Shown here: piece after piece, positions 18,772-27,974 of the stretch
How positions within the stretch are numbered: position 1 is the stretch's first letter
Layout of the letters: each line of letters opens with the position of its first letter
NCBI RefSeq assembly: GCF_000372525.1
Contig: NZ_AQUR01000106.1
Span: 186,001 to 250,000 of the forward strand
Source of the DNA: Cupriavidus neocaledonicus
GTDB lineage: Bacteria > Pseudomonadota > Gammaproteobacteria > Burkholderiales > Burkholderiaceae
Reading direction: 5' to 3'
DNA: 64,000 nucleotides
Program-made: the position numbers and the translations under genes
The notes under the pieces: model-generated
Told to the model about the DNA's origin: nothing
Databases searched by the model: none
Seen by the model: only the letters and a program-made list of their open reading frames with translations

Positions 18772-20372
18772 TGACGACGGCCAGCGTGAGCACCCCTGCG
18801 GCCACCGTGGCGACGTCGCCGGACGCAATGTCCACCGGCGCCAAAGTCCTCGCCTTCGGCACCATGTGCGTGGGCATGTTCATCGCCTTGCTGGATATCC
18901 AGATCGTTTCCGCGTCGCTGCGCGATATCGGCGGCGCGCTCTCGGCCGGCGCCGATGAAACGGTATGGGTGCAGACCAGCTACCTGATCGCCGAGATCAT
19001 CGTCATTCCGCTGTCCGGCTGGCTGTCGCGCGTGATGTCGACGCGCTGGCTGTTCGCCGCCTCGGCGGCCGGCTTCACCGTGACCAGCCTGCTGTGCGGG
19101 GTGGCGTGGGACATCCATAGCATGATCGTGTTCCGGGCGTTGCAGGGGTTCCTGGGCGGCTCGATGATCCCGCTGGTGTTCACCACGGCGTTCGCATTCT
19201 TCGCCGGCCCGCAGCGCGTGATCGCGGCGGCCACCGTCGGCGGGCTGGCTTCGCTGGCGCCAACCCTCGGCCCCACGGTGGGCGGCTGGATTACCGACCA
19301 CTTCTCGTGGCACTGGCTGTTCTTCATCAACCTGATGCCGGGCATCTTCGTCACCATCGCGGTGCCGCTGCTGGTCAAGGTCGACCGGCCCAACTGGTCC
19401 CTGGTGCGCGGCGCCGACTATCTCGGCATTGCGATGATGGCGCTGTTCCTGGGCTGCCTGGAATACACGCTGGAGGAAGGCCCGCGCTGGGACTGGTTCG
19501 ACGATGACGTGATCCTGACGACGGCGTGGATTGCCGGTGTCTCGGGCGTGGCCTTTATCTGGCGCACGCTGACCTATGCCAACCCGATCGTCGATCTGCG
19601 CGCGCTCAAGGATCGCAACTTCGCGCTTGGCTGCTTCTTCTCCTTTGTCACCGGCATCGGCATCTTTGCCACCATCTACCTGACGCCGCTGTTCCTGGGG
19701 CGGGTGCGCGGATTCAGCGCGCTGGACATCGGGCTGGCCGTGTTCTCGACCGGCGTGTTCCAGATGGCTTCGATCCCGCTCTATGCCTTTCTGGCCAACC
19801 GCGTCGACCTGCGCTGGCTGATGATGGCCGGGCTGGCGATGTTCGCGGTGTCGATGTGGTTCTTCGCGCCCATCACCCACGACTGGGGCGCCGCGCAGCT
19901 GCTGCTGCCGCAGGCGCTGCGCGGCATGGCACAGCAATTTGCCGTGGCGCCCACCGTGACCCTGACGCTGGGCAGCCTGCCGCCGGAGCGGCTCAAGCTG
20001 GCGTCCGGCCTGTTCAACCTGATGCGCAACCTGGGCGGCGCCATCGGCATCGCGGCGTGCGCGACCGTGCTCAACGACCGCGGCAACATGCATTTCCTGC
20101 GCGAGGCGGAGCACCTGAACATCCGCAATGAAGCCATGGGCAGCGTGCTGCAAGGGCTCACCGACCAGTTCGTCGCGGCCGGGCACGACGCCCTGGACGC
20201 GCATACGGCCGCCCTAAAACAACTGTGGGGACTGGCCTGGCGCGAGGCCCAGACACAGACCTTCGGCGATGCGTTCCTGGTGATCCTGGTCTGCTTCGTC
20301 GTCGCCACGGCGATGGTGCCACTGATGCGCAAGGTCGCGGCGCCGAAGGCCCCCTCGGCGGATGCCCACTGA
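18771..20372 (+). CDS. EmrB/QacA-type (DHA2) multidrug efflux MFS transporter
   Basis: 533-residue inner-membrane protein with 14 predicted membrane segments, as in the DHA2 drug:H+ antiporters. Motif D1-like LLDIQIVSASLRDIGGALS is in TM1 and the antiporter motif C region SLAPTLGPTVGGWITD in TM5. The start ATG overlaps the emrA-like stop (TGATG), so expression is coupled. With the NodT protein it makes a complete tripartite pump. Substrate unknown. Confidence 0.93.
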   Translation: MTTASVSTPAATVATSPDAMSTGAKVLAFGTMCVGMFIALLDIQIVSASLRDIGGALSAGADETVWVQTSYLIAEIIVIPLSGWLSRVMSTRWLFAASAAGFTVTSLLCGVAWDIHSMIVFRALQGFLGGSMIPLVFTTAFAFFAGPQRVIAAATVGGLASLAPTLGPTVGGWITDHFSWHWLFFINLMPGIFVTIAVPLLVKVDRPNWSLVRGADYLGIAMMALFLGCLEYTLEEGPRWDWFDDDVILTTAWIAGVSGVAFIWRTLTYANPIVDLRALKDRNFALGCFFSFVTGIGIFATIYLTPLFLGRVRGFSALDIGLAVFSTGVFQMASIPLYAFLANRVDLRWLMMAGLAMFAVSMWFFAPITHDWGAAQLLLPQALRGMAQQFAVAPTVTLTLGSLPPERLKLASGLFNLMRNLGGAIGIAACATVLNDRGNMHFLREAEHLNIRNEAMGSVLQGLTDQFVAAGHDALDAHTAALKQLWGLAWREAQTQTFGDAFLVILVCFVVATAMVPLMRKVAAPKAPSADAH

Positions 20373-20385
20373 TCTGGGAGCAAAG

Positions 20386-20586
20386 ATGAAAGCCGTTCTG
20401 TTCAAACCTTTGTTGTGTGCCGCGCTGATCGCGGGCGGGGTGACGCTGGCCTACGCCGGCAATGAGCGACCGCGTGACACCGGCGTAGGGTGTGCCCGGG
20501 CAGGCAATTCGTATTGCAATCTTCAGGAGGCGGGCAACGGACGTTTGCCGTATGGCGGCACGAGTGAAGCGCGTGTGGCCGAGTGA
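20386..20586 (+). CDS. Small exported protein of unknown function
   Basis: 66 residues with a clear signal peptide (MKAVLFKPLLCAALIAGGV, cleavage near AYAG) and a short mature part containing two cysteines (GCARAGNSYC) that could form a disulfide. GGGAG precedes the ATG, and the gene starts 13 bases after the pump gene, so it probably belongs to the same transcript. Family not recognised; periplasmic location inferred. Confidence 0.6.
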   Translation: MKAVLFKPLLCAALIAGGVTLAYAGNERPRDTGVGCARAGNSYCNLQEAGNGRLPYGGTSEARVAE

Positions 20587-20614
20587 TCTTTGGTTTGTTG
20601 GCAGGAGAAGAGCA

Positions 20615-21802
20615 ATGCATGCAAGAGATGTCGTGCTGTGTCAGCCGGTGCGGACCGCCATTGGCGCCTACAACGGCTCATTGAAGTCCATTGCGGCGAC
20701 CGATCTCGGGGCCGCGGCAATCCGGGCCAGCGTGGAACGTTCGGGTATCGATCCCGGCGAAGTCGGCAGCGTGGTGTTCGGCAACGTCATCCAGGCCGGC
20801 AACCGGATGAACCCGTCCCGGCAGGCTGCCATTGGGGCAGGGCTGCCGGTTTCGGTTCCGGCGATGACCGTGAACCGCGTCTGCGGCTCGGGTGCGCAGG
20901 CAATCGCCACGGCTGCCGACGAGGTGCGCCTCGGCTATGTCGACATCGCCGTCGCGGGTGGCATGGAAAACATGGACCGTGCACCTTACCTGATGACGTC
21001 CGGGCGCTGGGGCCAGCGCATGGGCGATTCCGTGCTCCGTGACAGCATGCTGTACGACGGACTGCATGACGCCTTCTCGGGCGAGCATTCCGGATGGCAT
21101 ACCGAGGATCTTGCCGCCCGCTACGAGCTCAGCCGCGAGGCGCAGGATCGCTGGGCCGAACGCTCGCAACGCAATTTCGCACGGGCGCAGGCGAACGGCC
21201 GCTTCGCCGGCCAGATCGCCGGCGTGGCCGTCAACGGCAAGGGCGGTACGACGACTTTCGAGGTGGATGAAGCCAACCGGCCCGATACCACCCTGGAGGC
21301 GCTCGGCCGGCTCAAGCCGGCGTTCCGGCCGGACGGCACCATCACCGCGGGCAATGCTCCCGGGCTCAACAGCGGCGCCGCGGCCATGATCGTGGCGGAA
21401 CGTTCGCTGGCCGAAGCCCGCGGGCTGCAGCCGCTGGGCCGGCTCGCGGCCTACGGGGTGGGCGCCGTGGAGCCCGGCATGTTCGGCCTGGGGCCGGTCC
21501 CGGCGGTGCGGCAGGCGCTGCAGCGCGCCGGCTGGGCGCTGGGCGATATCGAGCGCATCGAGATCAACGAAGCCTTTGCCGCGGTGCCGCTGGCCGTGGC
21601 GGCGGAACTGGGCCTGCCCCACGACATTATCAATGTCGACGGCGGCGCGATCGCGCACGGCCATCCGATCGGTGCGACCGGGGCGGTGCTGGCCACGCGC
21701 CTGCTGCATGCGATGCGCGCGGACGGCATCCGGCGCGGCATCGTCACGCTGTGCATCGGCGGAGGCCAAGGGATTGCACTGGCGCTCGAGGCCCTGGCCT
21801 GA
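20615..21802 (+). CDS. Thiolase-family acetyl-CoA acyltransferase
   Basis: 395-residue thiolase, the usual length for biosynthetic/degradative tetrameric enzymes. The acyl-accepting Cys is in NRVCGSGAQA (Cys90), with NEAFA, GHPIGATGA (catalytic His) and the second Cys in CIGGGQG. It condenses or cleaves acyl-CoA with acetyl-CoA in the cytoplasm. ATG at 20615 after AGGAGA. It is followed by a MaoC hydratase and a ketopantoate-reductase-like gene, with no hydroxyacyl-CoA dehydrogenase or acyl-CoA synthetase nearby, so its pathway is not evident. Confidence 0.92.
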   Translation: MHARDVVLCQPVRTAIGAYNGSLKSIAATDLGAAAIRASVERSGIDPGEVGSVVFGNVIQAGNRMNPSRQAAIGAGLPVSVPAMTVNRVCGSGAQAIATAADEVRLGYVDIAVAGGMENMDRAPYLMTSGRWGQRMGDSVLRDSMLYDGLHDAFSGEHSGWHTEDLAARYELSREAQDRWAERSQRNFARAQANGRFAGQIAGVAVNGKGGTTTFEVDEANRPDTTLEALGRLKPAFRPDGTITAGNAPGLNSGAAAMIVAERSLAEARGLQPLGRLAAYGVGAVEPGMFGLGPVPAVRQALQRAGWALGDIERIEINEAFAAVPLAVAAELGLPHDIINVDGGAIAHGHPIGATGAVLATRLLHAMRADGIRRGIVTLCIGGGQGIALALEALA

Positions 21803-21824
21803 GCCGTCCGTCGTCATCCCGCGC

Positions 21825-21847
21825 GCGCCGGTCGTCCGGACCGGCGC
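21825..21847 (+). other. Hairpin between thiolase and maoC-like genes
   Basis: GCGCCGGTC and GACCGGCGC form a perfect nine-base stem with a five-base loop, without a T-run. It could be a partial terminator or an mRNA-stability element within the operon. Confidence 0.4.
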
Positions 21848-21871
21848 AATCACCACCAGGAGGAGCAAACC

Positions 21872-22330
21872 ATGAACATTCAATATATCGAGGATCTGGC
21901 GCCGGGCCAGAAATATGGTTCGGGGCGCCTGACCGTCGAGCCCGAACGGATCAAGTCCTTCGCGGCTGAATTCGACCCGCAGCCTTTCCACCTCGATGAA
22001 GCCGCAGCCCGCGACACGCTGTTCCGCGGCCTCGCCGCGAGCGGCTGGCACACGGCGGCGCTGACCATGCGCCTGCTGGTCGACGGCGAACTTCGTCCCG
22101 CGGGCGGCATCATCGGCGCCGGCTTCGAGGAACTGCGCTGGCCCAAGCCGGTGCGGCCCGGCGACGTACTGCGTGTCGAGAGCGAGATCCTCGAGGTGCG
22201 CACGTCGAAGTCCCGTCCGGACCAGGGCATCGTCAAGGTGCGCATCACCACCTTCAACCAGCACGACGAAGCGGTGCAGGCAGGCGTCGTCAACCTGGTG
22301 GTGCAGTGCCGTCCTGGCGGCAATGCGTAG
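21872..22330 (+). CDS. MaoC-like (R)-specific enoyl-CoA hydratase
   Basis: 152-residue single hot-dog-fold protein. The hydratase segment FAAEFDPQPFHLDEAAA carries the Asp and His of the hydratase 2 motif, and GLAASGWHTAAL follows. Such proteins hydrate 2-enoyl-CoA esters to (R)-3-hydroxyacyl-CoA, a route to polyhydroxyalkanoate precursors, or act on related unsaturated acyl-CoA. AGGAGGA precedes the ATG. It lies between thiolase and a ketopantoate-reductase-like gene, all co-directional. Confidence 0.88.
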   Translation: MNIQYIEDLAPGQKYGSGRLTVEPERIKSFAAEFDPQPFHLDEAAARDTLFRGLAASGWHTAALTMRLLVDGELRPAGGIIGAGFEELRWPKPVRPGDVLRVESEILEVRTSKSRPDQGIVKVRITTFNQHDEAVQAGVVNLVVQCRPGGNA

Positions 22331-22342
22331 ACGGGAGGCGCC

Positions 22343-23281
22343 ATGAAGATTCTGGTACTCGGTGCCGGCGCCATGGGCGGCTACTACGGTGCGCGGCTGA
22401 TCGAGGCGGGCGCGGACGTTACCTTCCTGGTGCGGCCCGGCCGCGCCCAGGCGCTGAAACGCCAGGGGCTGGCGGTACGCAGCGAACTGGGGGACTTTCA
22501 TCGCCCGGTCAGGACCGTCCTGGCGGGCCAGGCATACCCGCAGTACGACCTCATCCTGCTGGCATGCAAGACCTATGACCTTGCCGATGCCATCCAGGCG
22601 GTCAGTCCGGCAGTGGGCCGGGACACCGCGGTGCTGCCGTTGCTCAACGGGATGGGCGCCTATGACTCGCTCGACCAGTGCTTTGGCAGGCAGCGCGTGC
22701 TTGGTGGAGTCGCCTATATCGCGGCCACGCTGGCGGCGGATGGAACCGTCTTGCACGCCGGCCGCGCGGACCGCCTCATTGTCGGGGCTCGCGCCGGCCA
22801 GGCATCGGCCATTGCTGCGGAAGTGCACGCGCTGCTGTCGCGCGCGGCGGGGACGCGCGAAGTCTCGGGAGCCATCGAGCAGGAACTGTGGAACAAGTGG
22901 ACCATGATTGCGGCCGGCGCCGTGATGACATGCCTGATGCGCGGCTCGGTGGGAGACATCATGAAGACCCAGGATGGCCGCCGGCTGATGCTCGATGCGA
23001 TGGCCGAGTGCCGCTCGGTGGCGCGGGCGTGCGGCCATGCCATTTCCGAACCCGTGGTGGCCACGATGCAGTCCCGGTTGCTGGACGACACCTCGACCTG
23101 GGCCGCTTCGATGATGCGGGACATTGCGCAGGGCGCGCCGCGCATCGAAGCCGACGCCATCGTCGGCGACCTGATCCGGCGTGCCGCCGCCCAGGGGAAC
23201 GAGGTGCCATTGAGCCGCACGGCCTATTGCCACCTGCAGGTCTACGAGCGCCAGCGTGCCGCCGCGCAGGCTGCGGCTTGA
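22343..23281 (+). CDS. Ketopantoate reductase family (ApbA/PanE) 2-dehydropantoate 2-reductase
   Basis: 312 residues. The N-terminal Rossmann fold has GAGAMGGYYGARL; the C-terminal helical domain has ELWNKWTMIAAGAVMTCLMR with the conserved Lys, and a later Glu/Asp-rich end. Family members reduce 2-dehydropantoate to pantoate with NADPH, but paralogues in catabolic clusters often act on other 2-oxo acids. Starting 12 bases after the maoC-like stop, it is in the same operon, which favours a catabolic role rather than pantothenate synthesis. Confidence 0.85.
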   Translation: MKILVLGAGAMGGYYGARLIEAGADVTFLVRPGRAQALKRQGLAVRSELGDFHRPVRTVLAGQAYPQYDLILLACKTYDLADAIQAVSPAVGRDTAVLPLLNGMGAYDSLDQCFGRQRVLGGVAYIAATLAADGTVLHAGRADRLIVGARAGQASAIAAEVHALLSRAAGTREVSGAIEQELWNKWTMIAAGAVMTCLMRGSVGDIMKTQDGRRLMLDAMAECRSVARACGHAISEPVVATMQSRLLDDTSTWAASMMRDIAQGAPRIEADAIVGDLIRRAAAQGNEVPLSRTAYCHLQVYERQRAAAQAAA

Positions 23282-23570
23282 CCTGCGATCCGGCCGCGGC
23301 CGCGCCATGACGGTCGCGCTCGCCCGGCTCATGCGGTGCTCGCAGCAGCGATGCCGTCGTCCGTAAGGCGGGATGCGGCATGACGCGGCGTAGCCGGAGT
23401 CACTCTCCTTGGCAGGGGGTTTCCCGGGGTGTCCCAATGCATCAATTGGCGGTCCCGAAATGTCAAATGGCCTTCCCCGGCATCGTAAATACTGGCTCGC
23501 GTCGACTGGAGACCTACTCCAGCGCAGGTTATGAAGAGATCCAGCAACCAGACTGGCCTAGGACCTGAGG
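23282..23570. other. Region without an intact gene upstream of the truncated TolC
   Basis: No gene, terminator or clear promoter recognised. A GAGGAG followed by ATG at about 23580 opens a frame reading MLYKHVHVLAAVAKSRR that soon loses any resemblance to a known family; it may be the 5' stub of the deleted gene. Confidence 0.4.
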
Positions 23571-24363
23571 AGCTAATCATGCTGTACAAGCACGTGCATG
23601 TCCTAGCCGCCGTCGCGAAGTCACGGCGCAGTCCGCGCTGGAGCAACAACGGACTCGATTCCAGGAAACGGTCGGCATGCCGCCCGATCAGCTCACCGCA
23701 CTGGCACCAAAATTCGTGCCGAGGCCGCCGGAGCCGGACAATCTCGCGGCGTGGCAGGCAAGGGGTGAAGAGCAGAGTTACCTGGTGAAGACCCGGCAGT
23801 CGGAGCTCGACATTGCCGGGACGGAGATCGACAAGTACCGCGTCAGCAGCCGCCCGACCGTCGCGCTGGTAGCACGTTATGGCGCACAAGGGCAATCCGG
23901 CAACCTGGCTCCGTGGATCGCAGCCAGCAACACCCGCACCGCGACGGTCGGCCTGCAGCTCAACATTCCGCTTTACGCGGGCGGCGGTCTGGATTCGCGC
24001 GAGCGGGAGTCCATTGCGCGCAAGAGCCAGGCGGAGCAGGAGCTTGCCGCCGCCCGGCGCGACGTGCGCCTGCAGGTGCAGGACGGATTCCTCTCGGTGA
24101 AAACGGGCGTGTCGCGCGTCGCCGCACTCGAGCAGTCGCTGACTTCGGCGCGTAGCGCGCTCGCGGCGACGACGCTTGGCCGTGACGTGGGAACCCGTAC
24201 GGAACCCGACGTGCTGGACGCGCAGCAGCGCGTGTTCGCCGCCGAGCTTGACGTGGTCCAGGCACGCCTGGATTACCTCCTTGGCCGTCTGCGTCTTGCC
24301 GCCGCGGCCGGCGAGCTCAGCGAGGAAACCTTGCGCTCGCTGAATGCCTGGCTCGCATCCTGA
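23570..24363 (+). pseudogene. TolC-family outer-membrane efflux protein, 5'-truncated
   Basis: An open frame from just after a TGA near 23568 reads ALEQQRTRFQETVGMPPDQL and continues through the second TolC repeat to DVLDAQQRVFAAELDVVQAR and the C-terminal stop. Only the C-terminal half of an outer-membrane factor of about 450 residues is present: no signal peptide, no first repeat. It cannot form a normal trimeric duct, so I read it as a pseudogene. A shorter ORF beginning at the ATG at 23677 would still lack the signal. No fusion protein or ABC pump is beside it. Confidence 0.75.
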
Positions 24364-24375
24364 TCGCGAAACCCC

Positions 24376-25110
24376 ATGATTGGAGATCTGCAGCACTATT
24401 GGAGCGGTAGCTATCTCGTTGCCAACGCGTTCATCGGATTGAACCTGGTGGGCGCGTTGCTGCTGGGAATGCTGGTTGGCTACGAGCGCTCGTACAACGG
24501 CCGTGCCGCTGGCATGCGCACTTATGGCCTCGTGTGCATGGCGTCGACGGCATTGACGGTGTTCGTCGGCTACCCGGCGCTGTGGTACGGCGGTGCTGCA
24601 GCGCACGCCCAGGCAGACCCGACCCGTATCGTACAGGGGGTCGTCACCGGCGTCGGCTTCCTTTGCGCGGGGGTCATCATGAAGGACGGCATGACTATCC
24701 GGGGCCTCACGACCGCGGCATCGATCTGGGCCGCCTCGGCCATAGGCGTGTTGCTGGGCGTGGGCTTTTATGCCGCCGGGTTGCTGCTCGCTGTGCTCTG
24801 CGTGGCGTCGATGTCCCTGCTGCATCGGCTGGAGGCCCGGCTTCCGGGCCGTATGACGCTTGACCTGTCGCTGACTTTCCAACCCGGAGAAGCGCCTGAT
24901 TTGGATCTGCTGATCGACAGGGCAAGGGCTCGCGGCTATCGCGTGCTGCACGACACCCTGAACATCACGTTTGCCGACAACCAGGCAGTGTGGCGAGTCA
25001 GCCTGGTTGCGCCGGACAAGGCGCGTGCGATTTCGCCGGCTTCGCTGGCAGCCGAGATGGCTGCAACCGAGGGTGTCTCGCGGTTCAGCATCGTACCGGT
25101 GCGCAGTTAG
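24376..25110 (+). CDS. MgtC/SapB-family membrane protein
   Basis: 244 residues: an N-terminal MgtC domain of about five membrane segments with the signature LLGMLVGYERSYNGRAAGMR (conserved ER and R) and GVGFLCAGVIMKDGMTIRGL, then a cytoplasmic ACT-like tail (about 160-244). MgtC proteins aid survival at low Mg2+ or inside host cells and interact with the F-ATPase or K+ transporters in some bacteria. It starts 12 bases after the TolC remnant. The role here is unknown, but the gene is intact. Confidence 0.88.
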   Translation: MIGDLQHYWSGSYLVANAFIGLNLVGALLLGMLVGYERSYNGRAAGMRTYGLVCMASTALTVFVGYPALWYGGAAAHAQADPTRIVQGVVTGVGFLCAGVIMKDGMTIRGLTTAASIWAASAIGVLLGVGFYAAGLLLAVLCVASMSLLHRLEARLPGRMTLDLSLTFQPGEAPDLDLLIDRARARGYRVLHDTLNITFADNQAVWRVSLVAPDKARAISPASLAAEMAATEGVSRFSIVPVRS

Positions 25111-26031
25111 CCGGATAAGCCCGGGTAAGCGCGACGAAGTGTTGCTCATCCCTGCAGCCTGGCACCCAGAATGCACCTTTTACCGTTTTGGTGATTGGTA
25201 TTTTCGTTAAACCTATTACTTGCGACGGGCGATGATTACGCCTCTAATGAGTTCGTGGCAGGCGAAGGTCACGACCAAGCCTCTTTTGCGAGACAGGGCT
25301 TCTGTTCGCGACCGCCGCAACGGTCTACGAGCCGCAGGTCACAGCGTCATTGACGACCGTCTCTTCTCGGCCCGGGAGCAAGTTAGCCGGCTTCTGTCAT
25401 CGGAAGAATAGGCTCCGGTCGCCGTATCGTGCCACCACGCGCCCCTGGCAGCGGCTTTCGCGGGAAGCTCCGTTATTCTGTCTTGAAAACTTGGCGCTAC
25501 ATCGCGATGCATATAACTCCGGACCAACTCCACCAGTGGCACCTTTGGACGGTCGCCCCGGAAGCGCGAGGGCGACGGCTCGTGAGCGCAGCCTACGTAG
25601 CGCTTGCGTGAGAGGTTGGTGTCCGTAGGAATGCTGCGGTGCGGAGTCAGTGTCGTTCGTCTATTCACGACCCTTCTGCGACGTCCACAGCCGCATCTTT
25701 TTCACGTACGCGCGCATTCGTAGCTGCCGTCGCTTCGTTAACGCTTGCGACGTCGGCAAGGTATCTGGGAACGCGGCGTCGAGATTGCTCTGCACGCCCA
25801 GCCTACGCATTACCTTGATGAGAATCGACAAACGCACATCGCGGCCAGCTTCCAGGATTGCAGGCTACGGCGTGCATGAATAGTCGAAGGAATCAAGGGC
25901 GCTTGCCCCGTCTCTGCCACTGAGGCGGGTAGTTCCAGTGGCAGCTTTGCAGCCGATGGCCGACATGGGCTTCAAGGAAGACGAGTCCCACTCGACTGTG
26001 CAAATCAGTGAAGTTTTCCCGGACCATTGTC
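25111..26031. other. 921-base gene-poor region with a regulator fragment
   Basis: Base composition is less GC-rich than the neighbours. Apart from an XRE-type fragment at 25661-25864, no frame reads like a known protein. A short inverted repeat (GCCACTG / CAGTGGC) starts near 25917. The region separates MgtC from the IclR gene and probably marks old insertions or deletions. Confidence 0.5.
25661..25864 (-). pseudogene. C-terminal fragment of an XRE/HipB-type regulator
   Basis: A minus-strand frame closed by TAG at both ends reads PAILEAGRDVRLSILIKVMR, then RLGVQSNLDAAFPD and a basic tail to the stop at 25661. The LEAGRDV-LSxLIKVxRxLG-LDAxFP pattern is the end of the helix-turn-helix domain plus linker of XRE regulators of the type found beside HipA kinases. 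The recognition helices upstream are missing and no hipA is next to it. Confidence 0.6.
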
Positions 26032-26793
26032 TCAAGGATGCCAAGTGGATGGCTTCGCGGTCTGCCCGCGGGAGCCGGAGATCAGATAAGACATTTCGCG
26101 GCCCGCAGCCAGCATCAGTTCGGCGTATTCGCTCAGCTTGTCGCGGGTCAGGCGGCTGATCGGGCCAGAGATGCAAAGCGAGCCTGCCAGCGTCCAGTTA
26201 ATGCCAAACACGGGAACTGCAATGCTGGAAACTTCTGGCTCGCGTTCCCCCATAGAAATGAAATAGCCGTCTTTGCGGATCGTTTCGTAGGGCTCGCCCA
26301 TTTCACCGGCAAAGGCCCGCAACACACGGCCGGGGGCGCCAATCAACGGCAGCCTTTCACCTACGCGCACGTGGTGTCGCACCGCGCCGGGCCCTTCCAC
26401 GCGCACCAGGCAGGCCCGCGTGTCGCCCTCCCGGACGTAAAACGCGGCACTCTCTCGAGTCTCGTACGAGATGCGTCGCAACACGGGTTCGACCGTTTCG
26501 CTAACGCGAAATGCGGCCTGATAGCGTGCGCCGAGCCATCCCGCCGCAGCGCCGAGTCGCCATTGGCCATCGTCCCTTTGCACCAGATACTCGGATTGAG
26601 CGAGCGTCCTCGCGGTGCGCAAGACGGTTGATTTGCCCATGCCGACACGACGACTGAGTTCAGCGAGCGTGAGCGCGGTGTCGTCGGCCGAAAACGCTTC
26701 CAGGATCTGTAATGCCCGCGTTACTGCGACGATTGTGTCTTTATCAGCACTTTCCTTGGCATCTTCCAAAGCGGGCGAAGTGTTCCGGTTCAT
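26032..26793 (-). CDS. IclR-family transcriptional regulator
   Basis: 253 residues. The N-terminal winged helix (about 20-85) has LTLAELSRRVGMGKSTVLRT; the C-terminal IclR effector domain holds YVREGDTRACLVRVEGPGAV and VSSIAVPVFGINWTLAGSLC. The ATG at 26793 gives the family length; an upstream TTG would add an unrelated extension. It is divergent from the Bug-aldolase-dehydrogenase-cyclase operon and very probably controls it, sensing a substrate or intermediate. Confidence 0.92.
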   Translation of the reverse strand: MNRNTSPALEDAKESADKDTIVAVTRALQILEAFSADDTALTLAELSRRVGMGKSTVLRTARTLAQSEYLVQRDDGQWRLGAAAGWLGARYQAAFRVSETVEPVLRRISYETRESAAFYVREGDTRACLVRVEGPGAVRHHVRVGERLPLIGAPGRVLRAFAGEMGEPYETIRKDGYFISMGEREPEVSSIAVPVFGINWTLAGSLCISGPISRLTRDKLSEYAELMLAAGREMSYLISGSRGQTAKPSTWHP

Positions 26794-26812
26794 GGCACGC
26801 GTTCCGTAGTAG

Positions 26813-26825
26813 ACAACGTGATTGT
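26813..26825. promoter_or_regulatory. Candidate IclR operator
   Basis: ACAACGTGATTGT has ACAA/TTGT arms around a five-base centre and overlaps the putative -35 box (26822) of the Bug operon. This position fits control by the divergent IclR protein. Confidence 0.4.
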
Positions 26826-26850
26826 ACACCTCGCAACGACTCCCTATAGT
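26822..26850 (+). promoter_or_regulatory. Strong candidate sigma-70 promoter of the Bug-aldolase operon
   Basis: TTGTAC (26822-26827), 17-base spacer, TATAGT (26845-26850), ending 35 bases before the TTG start at 26886. Best -35/-10 pair noticed in the window. Confidence 0.7.
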
Positions 26851-26885
26851 TAGCGCATAGAACAAGGCTTACCACGGAGACAACC

Positions 26886-27857
26886 TTGAAACGCACTACC
26901 CGCCTTCTGGCCGCCTGCGCCATTTTCGGCCTACTGCCGCTGTCCGCAGTGGCCGAGACCTATCCCACCAAGCCTATTCGCCTGATTGTGCCGTTCCCGC
27001 CGGGCGGAGCGCCGGATGCTTTCTCGCGCGCCATCGGCAATCAGATGAGCCGCGACCTTAATTGGACGGTAGTCATCGAAAACAAGCCCGGCGCCGGGGG
27101 CAATCTGGGCATTGAAGCCGCTGCCAAGGCGGCGCCAGACGGTTATACGCTGGTGTTCGGCCAGACCAGTAACCTGGCCATCAATCCCTCGCTGTACAAG
27201 AAACTCCCGTACGACCCGGGCAAGGACCTGGCGCCGATCGGGCTGATCGCCTCGGCGCCACTGGCGCTCGTGGTGGCGAGCAACTCCCCATACCGCAACC
27301 TCGGCGAAGTGCTGGCAGCAGCCAGGGCAAAGCCGGGCACCGTCACCTTTGGCACGCCAGGCAACGGCACCGTGGCTCATCTCGCCATGGAACTGTTGCA
27401 AAAGCAGGCCGGCGTGAAGCTGCAGCATATCCCTTACAAGGGCGCGTCGCAGGCGCTGACCGACGTGCTGAGCGGGCAGGTTGCCATCTATATTGGTTCC
27501 GTGCCGACCGTCATGGGGCAGATCAAGAACGGCAAGCTGCGCGGCCTGGCGGTGACCTCGACCCAACGCTCCGCCCAGCTTCCGTCGACGCCTACCGTCA
27601 CGGAGGCCGGTGTGAAGCAGTTTGAAGCCGATACCTGGTTCGGCCTGCTCGCGCCCGCCGGCACGCCTGCGCCGATCCTGGAAAAGCTCAATGCCGAACT
27701 GAACCGCGCCCTGAAGACGCCTGACGTCAAAAACAAGATCGAAGCCGAAGGCGGTCGTGTCCTCGGCGGCAGCAGCACGGAATTCGCATCGTTGATGCAG
27801 AAAGACCTGGCCCGCTGGCGCGTGGTGGTCAAGGACTCCGGCGCCACCATCGACTGA
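26886..27857 (+). CDS. Bug-type (tripartite tricarboxylate) solute receptor
   Basis: 323-residue periplasmic receptor with a TTG start after GGAGA. The signal peptide ends near AVAET; the mature start YPTKPIRLIVPFPPGGAPDA and the KPGAGGNLGIEAAAKAAPDG loop are the Bug hallmarks, and the ligand-clasp loop HIPYKGASQAL is present. Bug proteins bind carboxylates through water-mediated contacts. No tctA/tctB membrane genes are nearby, as is usual for orphan Bug genes in Cupriavidus and Bordetella. First gene of the operon. Confidence 0.93.
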   Translation: MKRTTRLLAACAIFGLLPLSAVAETYPTKPIRLIVPFPPGGAPDAFSRAIGNQMSRDLNWTVVIENKPGAGGNLGIEAAAKAAPDGYTLVFGQTSNLAINPSLYKKLPYDPGKDLAPIGLIASAPLALVVASNSPYRNLGEVLAAARAKPGTVTFGTPGNGTVAHLAMELLQKQAGVKLQHIPYKGASQALTDVLSGQVAIYIGSVPTVMGQIKNGKLRGLAVTSTQRSAQLPSTPTVTEAGVKQFEADTWFGLLAPAGTPAPILEKLNAELNRALKTPDVKNKIEAEGGRVLGGSSTEFASLMQKDLARWRVVVKDSGATID

Positions 27858-27974
27858 GCGCCGACGCGCTTTCGTCGCCAAGCACTTCCTAACCATTTCG
27901 CATCATTGCAGAACCTCCCGCCGTGGGTAACCAGGCGGGCGGTGGGATGCATTCGCACTTTCTCAGGAGCAACC

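Noticed and set aside
23677..24363. Short TolC-like protein as an intact gene from the ATG at 23677
   Set aside because: No signal peptide or first TolC repeat, and TolC similarity continues upstream of this ATG.
25220..25668. Several ORFs of 60-110 codons on both strands
   Set aside because: No ribosome sites, no recognisable family and mutually overlapping; treated as non-coding.
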